DNA of 64,000 nucleotides, taken from the NCBI GenBank assembly GCA_016219275.1, contig JACRBM010000060.1:1-64000 (forward strand), in the 5' to 3' direction. Every line of letters begins with the position of its first letter. Positions within the stretch are counted from its first letter, which is position 1. The translations under genes were made by a program, and so were the position numbers. Source of the stretch: Chloroflexota bacterium (lineage in GTDB: Bacteria > Chloroflexota > Anaerolineae > UBA4142). The notes below the pieces were generated by a model. It worked only from the letters and a program-made list of their open reading frames with translations, made no database searches and was not told the origin of the DNA. Of the stretch, positions 51,646-59,697 are shown in pieces.

Positions 51646-52590
51646 ATGGTATCCACCAATCAACCCAACTCCACGCCGGTCAATACTTCGGCAGCATCGG
51701 GGAGCCAACGCGCGCCGCGTTCATTTTGGAGCGATGCGTGGCGGCAGTTCCGGCGACAGCGCACCGCGATCTTTGGATTACTCGTCCTCGGCGTGTTGAT
51801 CGTCGGAACTGCTTTGGGTCCATTCATTTACGCGCAAGAACCGAGCAAGATTGATTTTAGTCTCAAGCGCAAACCGCCATCGCTGGAGCATCCGTTCGGC
51901 ACGAACGACTTGGGGCAAGATCAACTGGCGCGCGCATTGTTAGGCGGACGCATTTCCATCGCGGTCGGATTGGCAGCTGTGAGCGTTTCCATTTCGCTCG
52001 GCATCTTGATCGGCGCAATCGCCGGTTATTTTGGTGGACACGTGGATAATTGGCTGATGCGGTTCACGGACTTGTTTCTGTCGCTTCCATTTATGCCGGT
52101 GCTCTTGATGACGATCTACTTGTTTCGTGATGCGCTGCGCGGACCCTTTGGTCCACAACTGGGCATTTTCATCCTGATCGTCGTGTTGATCGGCGGTTTT
52201 CACTGGATGCCGGCGGCGCGCATTGTGCGTGCCTCCTTCCTCTCTTTGAAAGAGACCGAGTTTGTCGAAGCCGCACGCTGCATCGGCGTTCAGACTCATC
52301 AGATCATCCTTCGCCACATTCTGCCGAATGTGCTTTCGCCCGTTATCGTCGCGGCGACGCTCGGAGTTGGATCAGCCATCATTGCCGAGTCCACTCTTTC
52401 GTTCCTGGGATTGGGCTTTCCGCCGGATTTTCCAACCTGGGGGCGGATGCTCTTTGACGCGCAAAACTATCTCGAGCTGTCGCCGCACATGGCTTTTTTC
52501 CCAGGTCTGTTGATCTCCCTGACTGTGTTGTCCATCAACTATGTGGGTGACGGTCTGCGTGACGCATTGGATCCACGCCGAAAAACGTAA
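51646..52590 (+). CDS. Peptide-type ABC transporter permease (DppC-like)
   Basis: A 314-residue permease with PFGTNDLGQDQLARALLGGRISIAVG and the contact loop EAARCIGVQTHQIILRHILPN. RBS AAGAGGA. No ATPase genes follow; the operon moves on to a regulator. Confidence 0.92.
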   Translation: MVSTNQPNSTPVNTSAASGSQRAPRSFWSDAWRQFRRQRTAIFGLLVLGVLIVGTALGPFIYAQEPSKIDFSLKRKPPSLEHPFGTNDLGQDQLARALLGGRISIAVGLAAVSVSISLGILIGAIAGYFGGHVDNWLMRFTDLFLSLPFMPVLLMTIYLFRDALRGPFGPQLGIFILIVVLIGGFHWMPAARIVRASFLSLKETEFVEAARCIGVQTHQIILRHILPNVLSPVIVAATLGVGSAIIAESTLSFLGLGFPPDFPTWGRMLFDAQNYLELSPHMAFFPGLLISLTVLSINYVGDGLRDALDPRRKT

Positions 52591-52652
52591 CCTGGGTCGT
52601 TCACTAGATTAACCGCAGAATTTGCAAACAGGTTTGAAAGGTCCTTACGCTT

Positions 52653-53360
52653 ATGAGAAAAACCGCGCTTCTTTCTGACAAAACGTATCAAACGATCAAG
52701 TACGACATCGTCACGTGCGCGCTCGAACCGGGGCAACAAATCGCACAAGCCGACCTGGCTTCCCGCTATCGCGTCGGCATGACGCCCGTCCGCGAAGCGC
52801 TGCGCCAACTCGCGCAAGAAGGATTTGTCAATCCGATTCCACGCCTCGGCTATATCGTCAGCGTCATTACGTCGGACGATGTGCACGAAATTTATGAAAC
52901 GCGAAGTATCTTGGAAGCGGCTACCGTGCGCCTGGCATCTTTGCGCGGGACTGAAGAACGCCTGCGCCAGATCACCGCCGCCGCCAACTTTACCTACAAG
53001 TACAAGAACCGGCAAAGCTATGCCGAGTTTCTCGATCAGAACAAACAGTTCCATCTCTCCATCGCCCAGGCAACCGAGAATCGCCGACTGACGGAATTGG
53101 TCACGCGAACCCTGGACGAACTGACCAGAGTATTTCATCTCGGTTTGGATCTCCGCGATAGCGCCAAAGAGATGCGCGACGATCATTGTGCGTTGGCGCA
53201 AGCGATTCAAAAACGCGATGCCGATCTCGCCGTCCAGCTCGTTCAGGGCGAAATCGCGCGCTCCCAAGAACGCGTCCTCGAAGCCCTCGCGCATATTCCG
53301 CACCGGTCTCTCACGACGCAAGGTACGCTTGAGTTAGGGCGGCGCAGATTTCACGCGTGA
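52653..53360 (+). CDS. GntR-family transcriptional regulator, FCD subfamily
   Basis: A 235-residue regulator: an N-terminal winged helix (YQTIKYDIVTCALEPGQQIAQADLASRYRVGMTPVREALRQLAQEGFV) and a C-terminal helical FCD domain with metal/effector-binding candidates (EIYETRSILEAATVRLA, DQNKQFHLSIAQATENRRLTELV). FCD regulators usually respond to small acids or amino acids. It is in the same operon as the importer it probably controls. Confidence 0.92.
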   Translation: MRKTALLSDKTYQTIKYDIVTCALEPGQQIAQADLASRYRVGMTPVREALRQLAQEGFVNPIPRLGYIVSVITSDDVHEIYETRSILEAATVRLASLRGTEERLRQITAAANFTYKYKNRQSYAEFLDQNKQFHLSIAQATENRRLTELVTRTLDELTRVFHLGLDLRDSAKEMRDDHCALAQAIQKRDADLAVQLVQGEIARSQERVLEALAHIPHRSLTTQGTLELGRRRFHA

Positions 53361-53397
53361 AGTTGGGGGATGAATCTGAAACTTGGGAGAATGAACG

Positions 53398-54846
53398 ATG
53401 CAATCTAATGCGGCAACGATAGAATCGTTAGATCAAACAACGTGGGGCAACGCGCAAGCCGCGTTTCTAAACGCTTACCCCGAATTTCAAACCACGCGCG
53501 ACCTGGACGAAATCCGCGCAACGGAATACGCGCGCCTGGATCGGTCTGGACACATCTATCTCGACTACACCGGCGGCGGACTCTACGCCGATTCCCAGAT
53601 ACGCGCACACGCCGACCTTTTGTTGAGTAATGTGCTCGGCAATCCCCATTCGACTAATCCCTCGTCGCTCGCCACGACGCGCTTGGTCGAGCAAGCGCGG
53701 AAAGCCGTGCTTGATTTTTTCGACGCCTCGCCAGAAGACTATGTTGTCATCTTTACGCTGAACGCCAGCGGCGCGCTGAAACTCGTAGGGGAATCGTATC
53801 CGTTTGGCGCGGGCGATCAGTACGTCCTGACCTTCGACAATCACAACTCGGTCAATGGCATTCGCGAATTCGCGCATGCGCGCGGGGCGCAAGTTACCTA
53901 CGCGCCAATGCTGCCACCGACGATGCGGATTGACGAAAAGCGACTGACCGCCCTTTTGGAACATGCCGTGCCGGGGAGAAACAATCTCTTGGCGTATCCG
54001 GCGCAGTCCAATTTTTCCGGCGTCCAACATCCGTTGGAGTGGATTACAAAGGCGCAAACACAGGGCTGGGATGTGTTGCTCGATGCTGCCGCATTCGTGC
54101 CGACGAATCGCCTCGACCTGAGTCGGTGGCACCCGGATTTTGTGACGCTCTCGTTCTATAAAATATTCGGCTATCCCACCGGCGTCGGTTGTTTGTTAGC
54201 GCGTCGCGCGACCTTGGCGAAACTGCGGCGTCCCTGGTTTGCCGGCGGAACGATCACGGTCGCTTCGGTCCAAGGCAATCGCTTCTATTTTCAACCGGGC
54301 GCGGAGGCATTCGAGGACGGCACACTCAACTATCTGAACCTGCCCGCGATCGCGATCGGCTTGCGGCATATCGCGCGCATCGGCATGGACAAAATTCACA
54401 TTCGCGTCCGATGTCTGACGGGCTGGTTGTTGAACGAGTTGGAGCAGATTCGGCATAGCAACGGCGAACGGCTCGTCCGCATCTATGGACCTCTGGACAC
54501 GACGATGCGCGGCGGCACGCTCGCGTTGAATTTGTACGATGCGCGCGGGCATTTTATTGATCATCGCTTGGTCGAACAGCGCGCGAACCAGGTCAATATC
54601 TCTTTACGCACCGGTTGCTTTTGCAATCCAGGGAGTGGCGAGCTGGCGCTTGGCATCGAGCCATCCGAATTGAACACCTGCTTTGCCGACAAGTCCCAAA
54701 TGACGCTTGACGATTTCAGGCGTTGCATTGACGACAAGAGCACCGGCGCAGTCCGCATTTCGGTTGGATGGGTCACCAATTTTCATGACGTGTATCGCTT
54801 GACTCAGTTCGTTCGGAGTTTTGTGGACCGCAATTTCGAGCCGTAG
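53398..54846 (+). CDS. Class V aminotransferase, MoCo-sulfurase/cysteine-desulfurase-like
   Basis: A 482-residue PLP enzyme. The PLP lysine is Lys255 in LSFYKIFGYPTGVGCLLAR, and LRTGCFCNPG (Cys407, Cys409) corresponds to the cysteine loop of the molybdenum-cofactor sulfurase N-terminal domain. DYTGGGLYADSQI and NPHSTNPSS are also typical of that branch. There is no C-terminal MOSC domain, so it is a stand-alone desulfurase-like enzyme. In this operon it may take sulfur from a cysteine-containing peptide or amino acid brought in by the importer. GGGAG lies upstream of the ATG. Confidence 0.85.
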   Translation: MQSNAATIESLDQTTWGNAQAAFLNAYPEFQTTRDLDEIRATEYARLDRSGHIYLDYTGGGLYADSQIRAHADLLLSNVLGNPHSTNPSSLATTRLVEQARKAVLDFFDASPEDYVVIFTLNASGALKLVGESYPFGAGDQYVLTFDNHNSVNGIREFAHARGAQVTYAPMLPPTMRIDEKRLTALLEHAVPGRNNLLAYPAQSNFSGVQHPLEWITKAQTQGWDVLLDAAAFVPTNRLDLSRWHPDFVTLSFYKIFGYPTGVGCLLARRATLAKLRRPWFAGGTITVASVQGNRFYFQPGAEAFEDGTLNYLNLPAIAIGLRHIARIGMDKIHIRVRCLTGWLLNELEQIRHSNGERLVRIYGPLDTTMRGGTLALNLYDARGHFIDHRLVEQRANQVNISLRTGCFCNPGSGELALGIEPSELNTCFADKSQMTLDDFRRCIDDKSTGAVRISVGWVTNFHDVYRLTQFVRSFVDRNFEP

Positions 54847-54863
54847 TGGATTGTTCGACCTTC

Positions 54864-55358
54864 TTACTTTAACTCCCACCGAAACGCGCGCTCGGGTACT
54901 TTTGCCAAGTCCTTGATTACGAGTTCGACGTACTGGGGCTTGGTCGTCATTGCCGCGAATTTCAATTTTCCTTCGCGATGGTGCCCGCCCGGTCCCGCGC
55001 CCTCCCAGCCAGTCGGTTTGTACTCCTTGCCCGCATTGTCGCGCAGAATCGAGACCTTGGTCATATCGTCGGCGAGCTCGACCGAGTGCGTATTCATCGC
55101 CACATCGAATACGAGCGGTTGTCCCAATTGAAAATCGAGCAACTGTGCGTCCACTGTCACACTGCCACCCGAATTCGACAGTGCGCCGAATCGCGCGGCG
55201 TTCGTTGCAGGACTAGGCGTGCTGGACGCGCGCGTCGGCGCAGTGATAGTTGGAGCCGGTGGCGCGGAGATCGTTGGCGGCGTCGCGCCGCTACAGGCGA
55301 CCAGGATCAGCGCGGTGGGCATCAACACGCCGGCAAGCAGTATGCTTTTTAACGACAT
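54864..55358 (-). CDS. Lipoprotein with copper-binding-chaperone-like beta domain
   Basis: A 164-residue lipoprotein: signal peptide ending in LVAC, a Pro/Thr/Ala linker and a domain of about 115 residues (GSVTVDAQLLDFQLGQPLVFDVAMNTHSVELADDMTKVSILRDNAGKEYKPTGWEGAGPGGHHREGKL). MNTHSVEL and GGHHREG supply His residues that could bind metal. I do not recognise a named family. It is divergent from the cupredoxin gene and shares with it an intergenic region that holds a CGCCAAATGGCG palindrome. GGAGGG lies before the ATG. Confidence 0.7.
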   Translation of the reverse strand: MSLKSILLAGVLMPTALILVACSGATPPTISAPPAPTITAPTRASSTPSPATNAARFGALSNSGGSVTVDAQLLDFQLGQPLVFDVAMNTHSVELADDMTKVSILRDNAGKEYKPTGWEGAGPGGHHREGKLKFAAMTTKPQYVELVIKDLAKVPERAFRWELK

Positions 55359-55381
55359 TCTAATTCCCTCCTGCGATGCGG

Positions 55382-55397
55382 TACGCCAAATGGCGGT
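55382..55397. promoter_or_regulatory. Copper-cluster palindrome, copy A (TACGCCAAATGGCGGT)
   Basis: The core CGCCA-AA-TGGCG matches the perfect copy at 63.1 kb; the right outer bases differ. It lies between two divergent genes of the cluster and could serve both. Confidence 0.65.
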
Positions 55398-55458
55398 TGC
55401 CAATCTCGCTCTGGCGCGATACAATTTGTTCAGAATTCAACCAGAGGAGGACCCTGCA

Positions 55459-55881
55459 ATGAAACGATCCGCGTGTGTGTTCATATTGTTCGTCGTGCTC
55501 GCGCTTGCATTGACGGCGTGCGGCGGAGCGCCAAGTCGGGTACAAGAGGTGCAAGTCGAAACGACCGAGTTCAAGTTCCTGCCCGCGACGATTCAAGTTG
55601 AAGCCGGCAGACCGGTGAAACTGACTCTGCTCAACAAGGGCGCGGTCGAGCACGACTTGAGCGTCGTCGAAATTTTGCTGTCCGATGTCAAGACGACGAC
55701 GGACTCGCATGGTCACGATATGAGCAATATGCCAGTTCAACCGAAACTGCACATCGCCGCTGTCGCCGGCAAATCGAGTGTCATCGAGTTTACGCCGACG
55801 CGACCTGGGACGTACGATGTGCTCTGCACCGTGGCGGGTCACAAAGAGGCAGGGATGCTCGCCAAACTCGTCGTCAAATAA
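55459..55881 (+). CDS. Cupredoxin-domain lipoprotein
   Basis: A 140-residue lipoprotein with signal peptide and lipobox ALTAC. The cupredoxin fold carries a type-1 copper site: His65 (AVEHDL), Cys123, His128 and Met133 (CTVAGHKEAGM). DSHGHDMSNMP in a loop may bind a second metal ion. GAGGAGG lies before the ATG. It probably shuttles electrons or carries copper at the outer membrane face for the redox proteins encoded nearby. Confidence 0.88.
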   Translation: MKRSACVFILFVVLALALTACGGAPSRVQEVQVETTEFKFLPATIQVEAGRPVKLTLLNKGAVEHDLSVVEILLSDVKTTTDSHGHDMSNMPVQPKLHIAAVAGKSSVIEFTPTRPGTYDVLCTVAGHKEAGMLAKLVVK

Positions 55882-55945
55882 CACTGCCCATGCGTTGGCT
55901 GCGGCGATACGAATGCGTGTCGCCGCGTTTTTGTTCTGTTTGCGT

Positions 55946-56428
55946 TTACGACCCGTAGATTTGCCCTTGCGGTTTGCCGACGTACACCTTACCGGCTTTG
56001 ATCACGATTTCATACGGCGGTAGCGGGCGCGGCGGCGGTCCGCCAATGACCGCGCCTGTAACTGGGTTGAATCGTCCATCGTGGCACGGCGAAATGATGG
56101 CGCTTTTTTCTTTTTTCCAATCCACCACACAACCCAGGTGCGTGCAGATCGCGGAGAATGCTTTAATTCCGCCTGCTTTCGTGTTAACGATGATAACGGG
56201 TTTGTCATTCACCGCCATCACTTTGCCCGTGCCAACCGGGAAATCCGCGACTGCCCCAATCATCGTAGGACCTTGGTAGCCCACACCTTGGCGCGAAACG
56301 GGCAAGAGGTATCCGATGACGGGAACAAAAATGCCCGCGATCGTACTGACGACCGAAAAGCCAAGCAACCATCGCAAGAAACCGCGCCGCGAGACATTTG
56401 GCGTTTGCCAATCGGTTTGCGCATCCAT
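55946..56428 (-). CDS. Rieske [2Fe-2S] protein
   Basis: A 160-residue Rieske protein with a Tat-like N-terminus (SRRGFLRWLLG) followed by one helix. The cluster ligands are in ICTHLGC and SPCHDGRF, each giving a Cys-His pair, as in cytochrome bc1/b6f-type or menaquinol-oxidising subunits. PPPRPLPPYEI follows as usual. There is no cytochrome b gene next to it, so its partner is not obvious; the NosR/NapH-like and CuA proteins in the cluster are candidates. RBS AGAGG. Confidence 0.92.
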   Translation of the reverse strand: MDAQTDWQTPNVSRRGFLRWLLGFSVVSTIAGIFVPVIGYLLPVSRQGVGYQGPTMIGAVADFPVGTGKVMAVNDKPVIIVNTKAGGIKAFSAICTHLGCVVDWKKEKSAIISPCHDGRFNPVTGAVIGGPPPRPLPPYEIVIKAGKVYVGKPQGQIYGS

Positions 56429-56451
56429 TGTCGCCTCTTTGATTCTTTACG

Positions 56452-56799
56452 CTAGTGACAACTCTTCTGCTCCACTGGCGTTTTTGTTTCTGCCAGTTGT
56501 GTGGACTGGGATACCTCAGTGTGCTGGGTGCTCATGGGATGCTGATGCGCGTCCGCCGCGCTGTGGTCGTGTCCCACACCAGCACTCTTTGCAGAGACCT
56601 CTGGTCTTGCGTGCGGGGCAAGTGTCCCGCGCATCATGAAAATCATCATCAGCGGGCACATCAACACGAGCGCGAACGGAACGAGCGGTTGCAATGCGCC
56701 GAGCGAGAGTCCAAACACACTGACCGCGAGAATCAGCGCGAACGGAACGAGACAACACGCGAGCATCAGGAACATGTGTTTTGTGTGATCGTGATTCAT
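56452..56799 (-). CDS. Small His-rich membrane protein (DUF2933-like)
   Basis: A 115-residue protein. After MNHDHTKH come two helices separated by a short turn (MFLMLACCLVPFALILAVSVFG and LVPFALVLMCPLMMIFMMRG), then a hydrophilic tail rich in His (GHDHSAADAHQHP) ending in KSCH. The layout resembles small heavy-metal-resistance-linked membrane proteins. Metal handling is likely, the mechanism unknown. The next protein upstream also ends in Cys-His. GTGAGG lies before the ATG. Confidence 0.65.
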   Translation of the reverse strand: MNHDHTKHMFLMLACCLVPFALILAVSVFGLSLGALQPLVPFALVLMCPLMMIFMMRGTLAPHARPEVSAKSAGVGHDHSAADAHQHPMSTQHTEVSQSTQLAETKTPVEQKSCH

Positions 56800-56813
56800 T
56801 TGACGCCTCACTT

Positions 56814-57362
56814 TCAATGGCACGCCGGCTTGGTTTCCACTATCGCCGGTAGCGCGCTCATGTGCGCGCGCGATTTGCGAATCGTGCGAATCGTGATCAG
56901 GATGCCGATCGCATTCACCGCGAGACCGAGCGCGATGAACGCGTACTTCCATTCGTTGAGAAACGCGATTGTCCCCGACAGACTGCTCGCGCCCGTGAGC
57001 GCGACGAGCGGCGCGAGATCGGTGAGGTGATGCGCGCAACACGCGACCATGCCGAGTGTAGACGTCGTCGTGCCAGCGCCCGTCGCCGCCGTTGCGCCGG
57101 CGGTTTTCGCCGCGTTCATGAGTAAACGCAAGTACGCGTACAATCCAATCTGCGCGCCAAAGCCGGACGACACCATGCCGACCCAGAACCAGTCTTGCCC
57201 CGCTTGTTGCATCGCATGCGTGAAATCCTGAAAGACCGTCAGAATCAAAACGTACAGCGCAACCATACCAATCGCCGCGAGGATGCCGGCGAGAATGGGC
57301 AGCGCGACAATTCTCGATTTGGGTTGACGGGTTGGTGAAAGCCCCAATGCTAAACTTGACAT
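56814..57362 (-). CDS. Four- to five-helix membrane protein with CCAHH motif
   Basis: A 182-residue membrane protein that I cannot name. Helices are predicted at about 20-43, 58-80, 95-115, 120-135 and 138-160. The motif GMVACCAHHLTDLAPLVAL places two Cys and two His in a membrane-facing loop, and the protein ends in KPACH. It is ten bases from the truncated Cu-ATPase-like gene and 15 from the His-rich protein, so all three are co-transcribed. A role in copper transfer is inferred. Confidence 0.65.
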   Translation of the reverse strand: MSSLALGLSPTRQPKSRIVALPILAGILAAIGMVALYVLILTVFQDFTHAMQQAGQDWFWVGMVSSGFGAQIGLYAYLRLLMNAAKTAGATAATGAGTTTSTLGMVACCAHHLTDLAPLVALTGASSLSGTIAFLNEWKYAFIALGLAVNAIGILITIRTIRKSRAHMSALPAIVETKPACH

Positions 57363-57371
57363 TCGCGACTC

Positions 57372-58262
57372 CTATTTCGTATGAGGGTTGGCGTCGTGCG
57401 GTTCCGCAAGCAATCCCAACGCGATTTGCCGTGCGACTTGATTTTGCCACGCGGGTTTTTGAATCAAAGTCACCGCGCGCGCGCTGAACCATCCAGCCGT
57501 CAGTCCAATCGAAACGATGAAACCAGCACTCGTGAACGCGCCCGTCGGCGTAAGCAATGCCAACGGCAATCCGAAAAACAAACCGGCGGAGGCGACCAGC
57601 GCAATCACTACACTCACGTCGAAGATACCGCGCAGGAGAACCGTTTCAAACGCCACGCGATAGAATCGCCGCGCAATCCCGTAGGCAATGACGACCGAAA
57701 TCGCGATGACGACAAGCGGCGCGTGCAGGATGCCTGCCTCGAAGAGACCCGCGTGCGCGCCCGCGCTCACGAGACTGAGCAGAGCCAACGCGATCATCGC
57801 GAGGGCGCGCAGAACGAACGGGCGCGTCGCGTTTTGCGCGGGTTGATCAATCACGCGCATGCCCAGTGCGGCGATTTCGTTTGCGAAATTGGTGTGATTC
57901 ACATATTCGTTGAGCACGTCTAACGTGATCTGTTGCGCGTTCAAGTCAACCGACACGTGCGCCACGCCATCCATTCGCGCCAAAACTTTTTCCATGGTGC
58001 GCGTCGAACTCGCGTAGATCAAGTCCGCCACGTTCAGTACGATCCGTTGGCGCGGCACATCAAATCCTTCGCCTTGCGCCACACCCACCATCGCGATTGC
58101 CGATACGCGCGCGGGATCGAAGGTGACGGTCGCGCGTTCGGTCGCATAGTTCACGCGCGCGGCGATGACCCCATCGAGCCGCGTCAACGCGCGCTCGAGC
58201 GTGACCGCACAATTCGCGCTAAACATTCCTTCTATGGCAAATGAGATTTGGCGTGTGTTCAT
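57372..58262 (-). CDS. Truncated Cu-ATPase-like membrane protein with two degenerate HMA domains
   Basis: A 296-residue protein. Residues 3-68 form an HMA-type domain whose metal motif GMxCxxC is reduced to GMFSANC; residues 70-135 form a second HMA-like domain with no Cys. About five helices follow (residues 150-280), resembling the first helices of a P1B-ATPase. The phosphorylation motif DKTGT, the actuator TGE and the nucleotide-binding domain are all missing, and the next gene begins directly after the stop codon. It could be a remnant or a stand-alone metal-responsive membrane protein. The ATG at 58262 is chosen because the HMA domain starts at once. Confidence 0.75.
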   Translation of the reverse strand: MNTRQISFAIEGMFSANCAVTLERALTRLDGVIAARVNYATERATVTFDPARVSAIAMVGVAQGEGFDVPRQRIVLNVADLIYASSTRTMEKVLARMDGVAHVSVDLNAQQITLDVLNEYVNHTNFANEIAALGMRVIDQPAQNATRPFVLRALAMIALALLSLVSAGAHAGLFEAGILHAPLVVIAISVVIAYGIARRFYRVAFETVLLRGIFDVSVVIALVASAGLFFGLPLALLTPTGAFTSAGFIVSIGLTAGWFSARAVTLIQKPAWQNQVARQIALGLLAEPHDANPHTK

Positions 58263-58335
58263 CTTGGCAAATCTTTCGCTGAGAGTGTACCTCGGATCGT
58301 CAGTGGTGGTGAGCGCAATCTGTCCTGTTTCGCGG

Positions 58336-58351
58336 CAAGCCATTTGGCGTA
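58336..58351. promoter_or_regulatory. Copper-cluster palindrome, copy B
   Basis: CAAGCCATTTGGCGTA, with two differences from the consensus in the left half and a perfect right half. It lies 75-90 bases upstream of the truncated Cu-ATPase-like gene. Confidence 0.6.
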
Positions 58352-58372
58352 TGGGCAGGATCGAAGAAAAGT

Positions 58373-58404
58373 GGAAACGGTCACCCGCGTGGGTAACCGT
58401 TTCC
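58373..58404 (-). terminator. Terminator-like hairpin after the DoxX-family gene
   Basis: GGAAACGGT and ACCGTTTCC enclose CACCCGCGTGGGTA, which pairs further. On the minus strand ACTTTTCTTC follows. It probably ends the doxX transcript before the next operon. Confidence 0.7.
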
Positions 58405-58424
58405 TCGGGGGGAGAGAGATTCAG

Positions 58425-59015
58425 TTATTCGGCGAGCGCGGAGCCAGACGCGCGTTTGGGTGGACTGGCGATAAACCCAGGTTTCCACGGTGTGCCGAGC
58501 GCCGGCAACAGATAGCGGTCAAGCCCCCAGTACCCGGCAGTCTTCCACGCGAAGATCAACAAGATCGAGAGCGTGAAGAAAACCGGATTGACGCTCGTCG
58601 TGCCTGCCATCATAAAATTCCAGTTCATAAACCCGCCGAAGAATGCGGCGATGCCGGTGAACGCGCCAACCAATAGCGCGATGCCGATGAGCAATTCGCC
58701 GAACACGACGAGTTTAGCAAACCACACGTACGCTTGCGTATCCACCAAGAATTGAATGAATACGCGGTACCAATCGAACGTAATCACGGGTTTGGGATCT
58801 AGCTTGAGCGCGTTGACCCAATAGCCCTTGAGCGCATCGCCCGTATTCAGCCATGCAGGATTGTTGAACTTGCCCCACCCCGACGTGATCCAAGTGTACG
58901 ACATGTACAGCCGTACGATCAACCAGATCCACGCAAAACGCGTGTCCGAGAAAATGAACCGCGTGATGGGTGGGTCAGTCATCTCTCCGTTTCGATATGC
59001 AGCGAGTCGTGCCAT
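58425..59015 (-). CDS. DoxX-family membrane protein
   Basis: A 196-residue membrane protein with four helices; RLYMSYTWITSGWGKFNNPAWLNTGDALKGYW and FAKLVVFGELLIGIALLVGAFTGIAAFFGGFMNWNFMMAG match the DoxX/DoxD group, which includes the quinone-reducing subunit of thiosulfate:quinone oxidoreductase. It may pass electrons between sulfur or thiol compounds and the quinone pool. AAGGAG lies before the ATG. Confidence 0.85.
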   Translation of the reverse strand: MARLAAYRNGEMTDPPITRFIFSDTRFAWIWLIVRLYMSYTWITSGWGKFNNPAWLNTGDALKGYWVNALKLDPKPVITFDWYRVFIQFLVDTQAYVWFAKLVVFGELLIGIALLVGAFTGIAAFFGGFMNWNFMMAGTTSVNPVFFTLSILLIFAWKTAGYWGLDRYLLPALGTPWKPGFIASPPKRASGSALAE

Positions 59016-59124
59016 TTCTTTTTCTCCTTCGAAGCGAAATCTTGGGCATAGCGTAGCACACCGCGCTTGAAATCAACAGCGTCATTTGAACTGTCTGTGC
59101 CGTGTGAATTGGCGTAGGCGCGGG

Positions 59125-59140
59125 TGCGCCAAATGGCGTA
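59125..59140. promoter_or_regulatory. Copper-cluster palindrome, copy C
   Basis: TGCGCCAAATGGCGTA, one base from the consensus in the outer left half. An extra half-site TTGGCGTA lies at 59109-59116. It is 110-125 bases upstream of the DoxX-family gene and just after the selenoprotein stop codon. Confidence 0.65.
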
Positions 59141-59166
59141 GGCGTATCAGCAGATTGTGTGCCCGA

Positions 59167-59685
59167 TCAACGCGGCACCCAGTTCGACGCGATGAGGAGT
59201 TTCTTGAGTGGTTGTGTCGAGTCGTTGGTCTTCAACGGAATCTCGAACAAGTGCTTGCCGCCCATGCCTTCATGCATCACAATCTCGGTCGAAATCGTGG
59301 TGGACTGACCTGGTTGGAGTGTCGTCTGACCGACGACGATTTGGGAAGGTCAGCATCCCTCCAACGCAGTGACCAGTCGCGGCATATCGAGTTTCAGCGC
59401 GCCGTCGCCAACATTTTTGACGGTGAAGGTCGCGCGCACGGGTTGATCGAAAATCCGATTGCCCAGGTCAACCTGCTCGCGATCCACTTCCAAGCGCGCG
59501 CCGACTGCGCCGGGCGTCGCTTGGTTCGCCGCCAGGAAAACCACGATGCCGACGAACAGCACGACGGCGGCGGCAATCACAAAGGGCAAGACGCGCGTGA
59601 TGGTATCGCGGCGTTCAGTTTGCTTGCGCGCGCGGGCGCGTTCGGATACGCGCGCGTGCGTTTTGCGAATGGGTTGGTCTGACAT
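59167..59685 (-). CDS. DUF1573-like membrane-anchored selenoprotein (internal UGA read as Sec)
   Basis: A 172-residue protein if the UGA at 59352-59350 is read as selenocysteine. A basic N-terminus and one helix (about residues 31-53) precede an immunoglobulin-like domain: VDREQVDLGNRIFDQPVRATFTVKNVGDGALKLDMP. The chain reads ALEGC-Sec-PSQIVVGQTTLQPGQSTT and continues in frame for 60 codons to WVPR and a TGA at 59169-59167. The part after the UGA is what a DUF1573-type domain needs to be complete. A hairpin with a GGU loop starts 12 bases after the UGA. Vicinal Cys-Sec could form a redox-active selenenylsulfide on the outer membrane face. It follows the CuA-cytochrome c gene after 12 bases. 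Confidence 0.85.
59321..59337 (-). promoter_or_regulatory. Bacterial SECIS element
   Basis: Minus strand: GTCGTC-GGTCA-GACGAC, six perfect pairs. The loop begins with GGU, and exactly 18 bases separate the UGA from GGU, the same distance as in E. coli fdhF. It lies in the coding region just after the UGA, as bacterial SECIS elements do. Confidence 0.8.
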
Positions 59686-59697
59686 TTGTCTCCTTGT

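Noticed and set aside
59350-59352. The internal UGA as a nonsense mutation or sequencing error
   Set aside because: A hairpin with a GGU loop at the exact selenocysteine spacing, a preceding Cys codon and 60 intact codons after it fit selenocysteine better.
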